NCBI RefSeq assembly: GCF_014356525.2
Contig: NC_052505.1
Location: 55,211,610-55,275,609 of the forward strand
DNA: 64,000 nucleotides
Direction of reading: 5' to 3'
From: Nilaparvata lugens
Lineage: Eukaryota; Arthropoda; Insecta; Hemiptera; Delphacidae
In this document: positions 10,537-19,947 of the stretch, one piece after another
Layout of the letters: each line of letters starts with the position of its first letter
How positions within the stretch are numbered: position 1 is the stretch's first letter
Program-made: the position numbers and the translations under genes
The notes under the pieces: model-generated
Database searches by the model: none
Told to the model about the DNA's origin: nothing
What the model saw: only the letters and a program-made list of their open reading frames with translations

Positions 10537-11046
10537 CTATTTCAACTGAGTAATAGCTTTTTTCCTCAGTGAGTTGCTATGAGTTTCCCTAACACTTGTG
10601 CTCTTCTTCTTCTTTCTCAAACCACTTCTAAACACTGCTTCAGCTTTCATCATGTTTGTTACAAGATAACTAAGTGCTTTTTCACTGAGAGATGTTTTTG
10701 GGTTTTTGAATATCTCCCATGCAGCATTTGCGAGAGCTCTGTCAGCAATCACTTGCAACTTATTATCACTATTTTGAGTGTATGCTATATCATGTACCTC
10801 ACAGGCTTTATATAATGAATTTATACCTTGATCACCTCTCTTCAACCCTTGATTAACCTCTGTTCCTGGCCCACAATACTGGTAGCCCCCTGGCAAATGA
10901 ATTTCAGGTGATGCATTTATTAATTTATCCAAAATAGCTGATGTAATGTCCCCTGCAGTACCCGCTACACCTTTGACAATTTTGCTAGCAGTACTCAAGA
11001 TTCTTCTCCCGCATTTCCTGGAAGATAACTTTCTTCTACATACCAT
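10537..11046 (-). CDS. Phospholipase A2-like protein of the parvovirus VP1 type
   Basis: Start ATG 11046-11044; 169 residues, uninterrupted. A basic N-terminus is followed by a hydrophobic stretch with SKIVKGVAGTAGDI, then the calcium loop in LPGGYQYCGPGTEVNQG and the catalytic His-Asp in YKACEVHDIAYTQ. The tail is very basic (SGLRKKKKSTSV). This arrangement matches the secreted-type PLA2 fold used by parvoviruses to leave the endosome, and PLA2-like genes also occur in adintovirus-type elements. It leads the leftward block PLA2, small basic ORF, protease, penton, capsid. No stop or frameshift is visible. Confidence 0.85.
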   Translation of the reverse strand: MVCRRKLSSRKCGRRILSTASKIVKGVAGTAGDITSAILDKLINASPEIHLPGGYQYCGPGTEVNQGLKRGDQGINSLYKACEVHDIAYTQNSDNKLQVIADRALANAAWEIFKNPKTSLSEKALSYLVTNMMKAEAVFRSGLRKKKKSTSVRETHSNSLRKKAITQLK

Positions 11047-11147
11047 TTTTCATTACCTTCCAACTCAATAGTTAAACATCGACTGAGGCTAATAAATCGA
11101 ACACTTAACCTTAATCTAGAGAAAAAGGAATTGTCTCATTAAGTGCT

Positions 11148-11411
11148 TCATATATTACTACAAAGCTGGTATGTTCCAATCAAAAGGGAATACAATTTTC
11201 TATCATCAAATGTCTTATTAACACACTTGTTAAGTATGTTGTAAGTTTTGTAGAAATTACAAAGAATTAAACATTCATCATTCATAAATCTATACCAATG
11301 TCTTAGACTAATGTCAAGAAAAGTGTCTGATGAATTGACACATGATTTGATATAAGATAATGTATGATTTCTTACTGCCAGAGATTCCTGCATCAATTGT
11401 GGTGTTCCCAA
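11148..11411 (-). pseudogene. Unidentified gene, downstream half (split by TIR element)
   Basis: An open frame on the minus strand, with a non-ATG first codon, reads QLMQESLAVRNHTLSYIKSC and later LRHWYRFMNDECLILCNFYK. A likely upstream half lies at 12337-12437 (NHLENGICSSLYDMLCEYAV), with the 0.9-kb TIR element between them. The two halves are now in different frames. The location just upstream of PLA2 suggests a Polinton accessory gene. I do not recognise the family. Confidence 0.4.
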
Positions 11412-11443
11412 ATCCTATTTCAAATCCCAAAACTTATTTTGTA

Positions 11444-12327
11444 TATGTGATGCGACCTGAGAAATCATGCCTTAAGTCGGCAGAGCAAAAATGTCAGTAG
11501 ACCTCAAAATAGCTTTATAGGTTGGAAATCATGATTTTGAGATTGTCATGCCATCTGTTGAATTAGTTTATCAACTACATGCTAGTGGCAGTCACAGTGT
11601 TACCAACATTCTCTTTTAATACTAAAAACCACGTTTAAAATCATATGACACTCTGATGAAATCATGCCTTAAGTCGGTAATGTTGAATCCCCATAGCGAC
11701 TTAAGGCATGTTTTTGTTTGTGCTTGCTTTTCAAGTGTATAGGTTAGAAAAGTATCCAAGTACCTAAGTTACATGACTATTGCTCTTTTATGACTGAAAT
11801 TATTCTTATTATCATTATACTTGATTGAGTTAGTTTAGGTAAGCTCCATTTTCATTGTGTTGTAATAATGCCTTTAGTTAATGTATATTGAAAACATTCT
11901 TATTAATTGGAACACTGATTTCTATTTATGAGTACAAAAAGTAAACTCTTCCATCAAATTAAGCGCACTTTTTATTTTCAAGTTCACTTTTACACACTAA
12001 GCATGCAGAATTTTCATCAAAAAATTTTTTAGTTACTATGATCTTATTCTACATGACTTACTGAACATTTTGATTACCTATTCTATAGACTTATCTTCGA
12101 GTATGTGAAAGTTATGAATTTTTCAATACTAGAAAGTTTACGGCCAATTTCCCACATATTGCAAATTTGAGTAATGAATTTTCAAAAATTCATATAACAT
12201 TCATTTTTAACATTAGAAGGATGAATCTGGTGTTAAATTATTCAAAATTTTGTGCTCTATCAAGATAAAATAAAAAACGAAAAACTGAAAATCCGACTTA
12301 AGGCATGGTTTCTCAGGCTGCATCACA
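11444..12327. mobile_element. 0.9-kb non-autonomous DNA element with TIRs and internal hairpin
   Basis: The outer ends are inverted repeats of about 36-38 bases: 11443-11480, TGTGATGCGACCTGAGAAAT then CATGCCTTAAGTCGG; and 12293-12330, the reverse complement with three mismatches. Both outer flanks carry TATTTTGTA (11435-11443 and 12328-12336), a candidate 9-base target duplication. The inner motif CATGCCTTAAGTCG recurs at 11663-11676 and, inverted, at 11697-11710, forming a perfect 14-base hairpin with a 20-base loop. There is no transposase frame. The superfamily is unclear: a 9-base duplication would fit Mutator-like, an 8-base one hAT-like. Confidence 0.72.
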
Positions 12328-12336
12328 TATTTTGTA

Positions 12337-12437
12337 AAGATTCCAATATTCTTTGGAATAGTAACAGCATATTCACATAGCATATCATAAAGAGAAGAAC
12401 AAATACCATTCTCCAGATGATTATCTTCATTATACAA
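12337..12437 (-). pseudogene. Unidentified gene, upstream half (split by TIR element)
   Basis: The minus strand reads NHLENGICSSLYDMLCEYAV then IPKNIGIFTK before the TIR element's edge at 12336. It pairs with 11148-11411. The function is unknown. Confidence 0.35.
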
Positions 12438-12579
12438 CTTCTTCCTTCAAGTGTTGTAAGTATACTGATAAAAATAGATTGCTATCTACAGTGAGCTTGT
12501 ACTGCTAACAAATGGGAGAGAATGCTGCAACAAGGTTGAGAGAAACATGTGGTGCTTGCGCATGTGTGCAAGCAGCTAC

Positions 12580-12700
12580 TATAAAATAGATTCTCTTGTA
12601 ACCATACACTCATTGAGTGTTCAGTTACAAGAGGATCTATTTCTGTGTGAACAGTGTACTATTCTACTTCTTCTACTTCTTTGACACGAAAAACAGGTAA
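12580..12700 (+). promoter_or_regulatory. Palindromic promoter region with TATA box, initiator and splice donor
   Basis: TATAAAATA at 12580-12588 is followed 32 bases on by an arthropod-type initiator (TCATTG, A at 12612). A second TCAGTT lies at 12621. The interval 12588-12638 is a three-tier palindrome: arms AGATTCTCTTGTAAC / GTTACAAGAGGATCT with one mismatch, and inside them ACACTCA-T-TGAGTGT. A good splice donor, CAG|GTAAGAA, lies at 12694-12703. The region lies between the leftward structural genes and the rightward PolB, so it could be the start of the PolB transcript, spliced to the acceptor at 15916. The palindrome may be an operator or a cruciform. Confidence 0.5.
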
Positions 12701-12977
12701 GAATTAAAAACAATTACTATTTATTACACACACCACAAAAACATCATGTAAAGCATGTCACTACAACATGCTATGACATAGAAATTGTTAAATTTCAACA
12801 ATTTTAATGTCACTCCATGTTGAAGTGAGATGCTTCACTATAATTGCAAATTTTCTACAATTTGAGTTGAATTCAACAACATTAGTTGTGTTTATTATCG
12901 ATGAATATCTCTGTGGGAGATGAATCTCAGTTACTTCAGTTGTTGAAGCTAGTTGTATTTTTAGTAGAATGTGTCAC

Positions 12978-13157
12978 CCATAATGATTCGTTTCCTCTCG
13001 GGCCGAAAGGATGCTGTGTGGGATGTCTTCAGCTAAATCATGTAGCGGCATCCAGGGTTCCAAGAACGGACGATTTACCATATCAATAAACTCGAGCCCA
13101 TCATCCTCCTCCTCCTCCTGCTCGAGAAGTGGTACAAGAGAGGAATTCTCCCCATCA
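12978..13157 (-). other. Candidate terminal exon of an acidic accessory protein
   Basis: The minus strand has a plausible acceptor (AATTTGCAG) at about 13158, then an open frame ENSSLVPLLEQEEEEDDGLE followed by IDMVNRPFLEPWMPLHDLAE, ending TGA near 12978. The acidic run comes from a (CTC)n-rich stretch. Together with 13920-14160 and 14216-14580 it could be a spliced minus-strand gene. I cannot prove the exon chain. Confidence 0.3.
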
Positions 13158-13159
13158 TC

Positions 13160-13900
13160 TGCAAATTGTTTCAGTTAAATAAAAATCTATGATTAGTGAT
13201 AATTTTAGTTATAATTTGTTTCAGATTATACACTACTTGTGATCAACAGATTATTGACTTCAACACATAATCCCAACTTGATATCATCAGATTGGCAAGA
13301 CAATCTCTACACAAAGTGAGTACTGATATTTCTTGTTTCATATTGGATAGAATCAAACAGTGATTCATCAAATCCATGCATCAAATTAATAAGCATGCTC
13401 TTGTGATGTACATTGCAACAAATAACTATCAAATGAATCAGTAATTTTCCTAGCACATCACTGATCATTTCAATTATATTCTACTTTTTATTAGCAAGAA
13501 TGGTATGCTTGCATGATTAGTTCAAATAATTTCTTAGCATAATTCAAATAATATGTATGATCAGTCCAATGAAATCAAAATATACATCTTATTCAATTTT
13601 TAACTGAACTCTGATCAATTCAATTGATATGCTTGATCAGTTCAATTTCAAGGTAATCATTTCAATATTCATGAATTTAAAATTTAGATGTTATTCAATT
13701 TTTAACTGAACTCCAATCATTTCAAATAATTTGATATCACAATGTGAGCACTTGTAATGTGAACAGATTTTATCCATTGGAAATTAGTTTTTCTCAGTAA
13801 AGTATGAGATTAATCAGATAGTAGCATGCTTTCAATGAATTAATGACATCATAATAATAGTTGTATAAAGATTTGAAATTATCTGTGCACATCACAAGTT
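13160..13900. other. AT-rich interval, no gene recognised
   Basis: Rich in short repeats of the type TTCAATT/GATCA, with no coding frame on either strand. It fits an intron of the candidate accessory gene or intergenic Polinton DNA. Confidence 0.4.
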
Positions 13901-14158
13901 AATAATATTTGAAATAACTAGCCTTTGAGGGTACAAGGATGGTCTCCTCATCCTCCTCCTCCAGAAAGCATAGCTTTCTCTTCCCCTGTTGCTGCTGCTG
14001 CTGCTTGTTGGAGATCATGGTGAGCGGTACATGCCTCGTCGCCCACTCTGGGTGAAATGTGGATGAGGGTGGAGTGTCCAGAATGATAATTTCCTCACTG
14101 CTCAAGTCCCTGTCCACAAAGATACCCTGGGTCTCCAGCAGTGACTCATCACTGTTGC
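13899..14158 (-). other. Candidate exon with polyglutamine tract
   Basis: The minus-strand frame reads CNSDESLLETQGIFVDRDLS, then EEIIILDTPPSSTFHPEWAT, a run of six Gln encoded by CAG repeats, and KRKLCFLEEEDEETILVPSK. The KRK-acidic makeup suggests a regulatory or nuclear protein. The next open stretch upstream (14149-14364, SISAHQEYILSDTPSQQST) is in a different frame. Confidence 0.33.
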
Positions 14159-14215
14159 ATATACAGCGTTACATAAACAGCGGTGGTAGCAGTAGCAGGG
14201 GTTGGAAGTTTCTTC

Positions 14216-14600
14216 TCATTCTGCTGTGCAGCTTGAGCTGCCCAGTAAGATGGGAAGGAAGTGCTTTGTTGAGAAGGAGTGTCTGATAGTATGTACTCCT
14301 GATGTGCAGATATTGATGAGTTCATGATGATGATGAGAAAAAAAGATATATCTATCATGAACATTACTAGTGCTCGAATGAAACTGGGGAATCCAATGAG
14401 AGCTACTTATTGACTCCTTCATTTTTCTCTCTCTGTTTAAGGTTGAGTGAGAGATAGTGCATTTTCCCGCATACACTACAGACAGAAGTGTACCGCATCC
14501 TTTACACACAAGAGCATTCTGACACGTACAGCAAAGTGCATTCAGAGCTAACAAAATATCAAATCTCTCACACCTCACCGAAGCTCATCCTCTGTTAGAT
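14216..14600 (-). other. Candidate 5' exon with cysteine-rich motif
   Basis: A strong acceptor lies at about 14610 (TTTTTTTCTTTTTAATCTAA then CAAGCAG). After it the frame reads FDILLALNALCCTCQNALVC then KGCGTLLSVVYAGKC, a CxxC-type cysteine cluster. The downstream frame is His/Ser-rich and may be noise. The open stretch starts at a GTG, so the real start must lie in another exon if the gene exists. Confidence 0.3.
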
Positions 14601-15212
14601 TCTGCTTGTAAGTATTAGATTAAAAAGAAAAAAACTACTGTTTTCTCACAAAGCATTGATATGAAATTTCTCAATTAGTCCCAGATATAATATTTCGAAT
14701 GTGAGAGCAATGTAATATCAAATCTACTCATTGATTCTCAATTGGCATCCCATAACTATGTTGAGATATTGAATTTCTTCATTAAGCTCTTTGATTTTAC
14801 AGACTTTGAACGTACATTTTGAATGTAAGAGCAATATGATATCAAATCTTGTTATTGATTTTCAATTAACATCTCGCAACTATGTTAAGTTGCTGAATTT
14901 CTTCTCAATATTATTGTGATTTTCATTATGTTCGTTGATTTCACAGAGTTCAAGTGTGGAGTGTAGGCTACAGCAAAAACACTCCAGTCTTCGAGGAGGA
15001 AAGACGTGTGAAGACCAAGTAGTACATCTGAGAGTTGGAGTCTAACCAGAGAGATAGCTATAGCCAAAAGCATTACATCATTCATTGCATGTAAGTATTA
15101 TACAATTTTTATTTTTTTTTCCAATCATGATTCTCCAGGACTTTCTTCTTTCCCGATGAATTAATACTACAATACACTTATTCCTGAAAAATCAATAATA
15201 TCTCATTCCTGA
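14600..15212. other. No clear gene; possible short exon
   Basis: AT-rich. One minus-strand frame from ATG 15085 starts with a hydrophobic, signal-like segment (MNDVMLLAIAISLVRLQLSD). No family resemblance and no convincing donor, so I do not call it a gene. Confidence 0.3.
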
Positions 15213-15705
15213 TTAGGAATTATTTCTACAACACAGTTCATATTGTACAATATCCAGCTTGTTTTCCCACAGCTTCTTCAACATCCGCCTTTTTTTTCCA
15301 TTATAGCTAATCTTTTTATATATGCAAAACAGAACATGTATCATCTTTTCATTAGGATTTTCAATGATATATTCACAATATACACATTGCAGATATGATT
15401 TTTCATGTAAGAAATACCCATTTCTCGCAAAATAGTTTGCTCTATTAATATACCAAGAGCTTGAATGGTTCTGGATGATGGAAAGTAAAAACTTGTTTTT
15501 CATATTGACGTAAAATATTATTGTCAAAATTCTCCTCTTTGCACAAAATATTATCTTGTTTGCGCCATCCATAATTATTCGGACTGCATCGATCATGTTC
15601 CTTACTAGGTTCATCTGTTGACAACCAATTTTCTAAATATATTGAACAAAACACACATTGAACAATGTCAGGTGCACACACAAATCTAAAACCCTGTTTA
15701 GCCAT
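15213..15705 (-). pseudogene. BIR-domain (IAP-like) protein of the virus-like element
   Basis: From ATG 15705-15703 the frame reads a baculovirus-IAP-repeat pattern: MAKQGFRFVCAPDIVQCVFC, then LENWLSTDEPSKEHDRC. The Gly, Asp, Cx2C, Trp and Glu-His spacing is right, but the last zinc ligand position reads Asn. In another frame after a shift near 15450 lies a second, looser BIR-like unit (RANYFARNGYFLHEKSYLQC then VYC, later H-x3-C). IAPs block caspases; large DNA viruses and some adintovirus-type elements carry them to delay host cell death. It sits at the head of the leftward gene series, back-to-back with PolB. Confidence 0.6.
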
Positions 15706-15934
15706 ATTTTAAGGTGACAACAGACTCGATTCTAATTTCCAACGATTATCAAATGTTAATAAGCTCAATCGCTCAAGCATGAGAATCTGATCCTGGGATA
15801 ACATTTTTGCACTGTACTTGCAGCTTGTCAAATCACAACTGATTTTAGATCAATGTTCACTTGTTTCTATATTTAATTCTATGCCATAGTGATATATTCT
15901 TTGTTTTTTTTTTCAGCCCCCGCTAGTAGCAGAG

Positions 15935-16206
15935 ATGAACCACACCAGAGAATACAGGCTCAAAGGTGTGAGTTCACATGCAATTTGAAATCACATTTCC
16001 TTCAAAAACGTTGATCCAGACATTGAAAGTGTACTTGAACACTCAAAACCTTGTGTTTTTGAGATAATAAGAGAGCACACTGCACGTTTCAAAGGAAATT
16101 TGAAATGGTTTCCAGTTTTAAATGTATTATTGTATAAAATGGTAGTTTTAGAATCAGAGGAATCCAAAGCTGTTTCATCCATTGTGAACCTACATAGTTA
16201 TTCCAT
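15935..16206 (+). pseudogene. Polinton PolB, N-terminal fragment (left copy)
   Basis: A long polypyrimidine tract ends in the acceptor CAG at 15916, and ATG 15935-15937 follows. The frame reads MNHTREYRLKGVSSHAI, a TGA, then FKNVDPDIESVLEHSKPCVF, GNLKWFPVLNVLLYKM and SSIVNLHSYS. The block order resembles the N-terminal region of insect Polinton PolB. The frame is cut at 16204-16206 by the errantivirus-like LTR. The TGA is also present in the right copy of the duplicated segment (29609-29868). Confidence 0.55.
15945..16204 (+). repeat. 260-bp flanking duplication, left copy
   Basis: Matches 29609-29868 over its full length with about four differences. It lies 2 bases outside the left LTR, while the other copy lies 6 bases outside the right LTR. 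It is far longer than the 4-6-base target duplication a Ty3/Gypsy integrase makes. Confidence 0.9.
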
Positions 16207-18038
16207 TGTAACCGAACTGGCAGGTAGATCTGGTAGCAGGCCCAACCAGTTCGGACATAAACTTAAACCTAGTTAGGAGGTCGGCCCAGTCCTGCCTATA
16301 CGACCCTGGAAGAGGCCCTCTGAGTTCAAGTGGGTTGAAATCTCAACCCCAATGGGAAAGAGGCACAAACTCCTCCAGGAGACGCAGACCACAGCAGAAC
16401 TGTTCGACTCTCCCTCTTATCTATTTAACATGCCTTAACTAAGTGAGAACAAGGCGACTGGAGAAACAACGACTGTTGAAATGGAAAAGATTTAATTTAC
16501 GAAATAAATTGATTAGATCAATATTATGTATCCCTCACTAGTTCGCAAGAATGTCCAATTAGTTGTTAACGTTGAAACATAAAATTCTTCTCAACTCACA
16601 TTAAATTCGAATTTTAATACTACACCAAATTAATGCCTTAGACATCGGCTTAAAAAGTAACAAAGGTACATGCATTTAAATACTCTCTACATCATAAAAA
16701 TATGCAACTGTCGTCAGGATAATTGTTAACAAAATTATAACTGTCTTCTCGATAATGGTACAATTGAATAAAATGGACAAATTTATTATAAGTGTTCCTC
16801 AATAGTAGGTGAGAGTATCCAATTAGCTGTTAACGTTGGAATATAAAAACCCTTCGTCACTCACGTCCAAATCGAATTCTAATAAAACACTAACATTTCA
16901 ATTAAATAACATTCAGAGTAATTATCAACTTGGTCAATTAAATAATATTGAATAATAATAGCACAGTACAACCTATCTCTTACTCCAGCCGCCAAATAGA
17001 CTAAGATAAAAATAATTCTCGACAATTTCAAAGGGGAGGTTCGGTCAAATATTAATCAATTATAGTGGCCAGAATAGATTCACTCACCCATGATAATAAT
17101 TCCGAGGGTCACTTTCATTAGGATCCAAATCCGCATCTTGGCTTCTGGATTCAGGTTAGAGTCACACAAATACGTTGTTCCCGCGAATTAATTTATTGTT
17201 CTCACGGAAAATAATCACACGAATAAGTTCCACAAAATATATCAGAAAACTACAGGCGAACTTTATCGTTCATACTTCAGGAATAAGTTCAACAAATTAG
17301 CCTATAACGAAAAACTGGAACCAATCCTTATTGTCCGTATCGCTCGAATAATTTCAACAATATTATAACGAAACACAAAGGAAGATTCTATCATTCATAT
17401 CTCAAGAATTGTTCAACATAACACAATGAGTACAACGAATTAATTCGAAATCAACTAAACACTAAAGACACATTTCATTGCTCGTAGCACGCAAATAATT
17501 ACAACAAATATAACGAATCAATTGAACTTGATTTTTATCGTTCGAATCACAAAATAAATTTAACAATATATAACAATTAAAACTTATTTCACCGCAGTGC
17601 GTCTCGCGTTCGAGAGTAACCGTTCGCTCAGGAGTCCATCGCTGACTGACTCAAGGGCTGTCCATGGACATTACCCTAGCCTGAAACGCTTGGGAAACTC
17701 ACCTTTTTCTCACGGCAGAGAAAGAGTGAGAGCTCAAAATTGGATGGAGAAAGAGATAGTTCCTCGTGGTAAACTTTCACCAGATTGCAGTTTTTTCTCC
17801 ACGAGGCAGAAGAATACGCTGTACTGTGCACAATTCTTATATTCTAAAACACAATAATCTATTTCTCACACTAGAGAAAATTGAAATACCCTTACGTCTA
17901 GAAAAAAAAATGAACATTAGAAAATTCAGTCCGATCACGCCATCGAGTCCAAAGTTCAATGATTTTAGATTGGCGTATCATGAGAAATAAAAAAAATTAA
18001 GTTAATTCACCTCCTCTCAATTATTCTACCCATTTACA
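16207..18038 (-). repeat. 3' LTR of the errantivirus-like element
   Basis: 1832 bases, bounded by TGTAAC...TTTACA on the plus strand (TG...CA on the element's own strand). It matches 27702-29602 nearly base for base except for a 69-base insertion in the other copy. Open frames inside it on either strand are repeat artefacts. Confidence 0.93.
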
Positions 18039-19939
18039 TTGCACCCCCCTTCCGGGGAAGGGTGGACATCCCCTTCCGCACTTCTAACCGCACTCTCTTT
18101 CTTTGACACCTTGTGAACTTTGGGTTTGTGTATGGCACTATCACTAGAACTCACTTGTTGGGTGGTGGTCACCTGGGGCAGAAGTGCAGGCGCCTCCTCG
18201 CCGGTCGGGGTGGGGGCGGTCTGACTGGTCAGCAGCCTCCAGGCCACCGCGCCGCCGGACAGTGCTATTACCATAGTGACCGCTGCTATAATGTAGTACC
18301 AGCAGGGAACCAGCTGGTCAGAAGACTCCTCCGCCTCCAACTCTCGTAGGGAGTTCATCAAGTGGTTGACCGTCACCTCTTCCACTCCACTCGTTCCAGG
18401 CCAAGCATGACCTTCTTGCAGACATCTCGCCAGCTGCAGGCGAATCTGGGAAGCCGAGAATCGACCCTCAGCCAATGACAGGGCCGCTAGGATGTCGATG
18501 GCCACTGGCCTTAGTCGCACCTCGGCTTGACCACCAAGGCTGGTTGGTGCAGGAATCTGATAAGAGGGGTGACTGAGTGTGCACCACTTTATCGCTCGCA
18601 TGGCTCCAGTGCCATGAAGGTGTAACTCGTCCACAGTCGTCTGCCCGCCGGTCTTGCATTGAGAGACGAATCATTTCTCCATTGACAGGCTATATATCCA
18701 GCTGTTATCGCTCCGACGCCATAGCCAGACATCAGGATGATCCTTAGTCAGCACAAGACGTGTGCAGTGCTGACGGGCGAGCGTGATCTCTCCCAGGAAC
18801 AAGAGGCTCAGACAGGATGGGTGGTGTCTGGCATAGAGTGGTGAAAATGCTGGACAAAGGGTGAGCGAGCCTACTTTGTTACACTGTTCAAGCATTGTTT
18901 CACTCAATGTGGTATAACGGTCTTTGTCCTTGCTGACAAATAGAATTGTAGAGTTGAGTTGGTAACGCACACTCACATTAGTGTGGAAGTCCTTGACGGG
19001 GAGTTCAAGTGCCTGAAACATATCAAATCTGCGTCCAATTGAAGAGAGGGGTACAGTCAACAATAGTTTAATCACTTCACCACTGGTTACCGCACAAGTC
19101 TTTATCAACTGGTAAAACGCCATCACTTGAGAAATGTCTGTTCCAAAAACTAATTCTAAGCCACTAGGTAAACTTGACCGAACCTTTAACAATATATTTC
19201 TTAATTCTAAAGGCGATAATAAATTCATACTCAATTTGCCGCTAGCAGCATCATTTGGACATTGTAAAATTTTTCTTTAATCTATTAGGGCCTCAAAAGT
19301 AGCAAGTTCCAATTCTTCTAATGCAGTAGAAGTATCCATATATACATATAGTAAGTTCTCTACTTCAATAGTTTTCTTATTAGTTGTCAAAAATTGATTC
19401 ATGAGAACAGTTAGATTACCATAGATTTCTTGTGAAACCCTTCCTAACTCTTGATGATTACGCTCCGTTTTCCGACTGAGTTCTCTAGTAACGGTCAAGT
19501 GTTCTCCTTCAATGTGTATTAAACTGGCAGTTTTCAATTTCGTCAACTCTCAGCTGTGTTGTACCTTCTCTAAGTCCTCACTCTCGGCTACTCCAAATAA
19601 AATATGAAGGATCTTCCCCCCCAAGTTTATTAATCCTCTACGGCTCCGTCCATAGTACAGATCGGTTAACGTTTGTACAATATCTTTTAATTCATTTTCC
19701 ATTGTTATTATTCGTTGAAGTACTTTATGTTGAACTCCTAGAGCAGGGAGTTTCTCGGCCGCTTGTGCTAGCAGGAACGCTGTATCCTCTGTTCATCCCT
19801 GAAGTTCGGCTACTTCTTGTTGAGTTTCAGTGAGATTGATTTCGATGACGATGGTCCACTTCTCTCCGGTAATAAGCGCCTCTCCCATACTTTCGAACCA
19901 TACTCCTTCCTTATTAGCTTCGTGTGGAGAGATAGACAT
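18026..19939 (-). pseudogene. env: Env, baculovirus F-like fusion protein (errantivirus type)
   Basis: One reading frame of about 638 codons from ATG 19939-19937, just after a splice acceptor (GGTTACAG) at 19947-19945, to a stop inside the LTR edge at 18026. Landmarks are a furin-type basic site ending RSRR with a following hydrophobic Gly-rich fusion-peptide-like segment near 19560-19640, a Cys-rich ectodomain with LxPxxL-type and WIYSL blocks (18671-19234), a C-terminal membrane helix WYYIIAAVTMVIALSGG (about 18250-18300), and a basic tail. Four premature stops lie in frame: 19793-19795, 19550-19552, 19277-19279 and 18668-18670. Errantivirus Env is made from a spliced mRNA and mediates membrane fusion. 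This copy is non-functional. Confidence 0.85.
18039..18056 (-). promoter_or_regulatory. Polypurine tract
   Basis: On the minus strand GGAAGGGGGGTGCAA directly precedes the LTR's TGTAAATGGG. It is the expected site for plus-strand DNA priming and lies inside the last env codons. Confidence 0.6.
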
Positions 19940-19947
19940 CACACCTG

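Noticed and set aside
11463..12307. Four copies of a 14-mer as a CRISPR array
   Set aside because: Spacing is irregular, two copies are inverted, and the genome is eukaryotic. They belong to a TIR element.
12886..13089. A 67-codon plus-strand frame
   Set aside because: It is antisense to the candidate acidic exon, starts in AT-rich noise and has no recognisable content.
15991..16182. A 63-codon minus-strand frame, repeated at 29655-29846
   Set aside because: It is the reverse strand of the duplicated PolB-like segment, which has the better coding pattern on the plus strand.
17597..17990. Open frames inside the LTRs (also 29026-29554)
   Set aside because: They differ between the two LTR copies in start and end and carry no protein signature.
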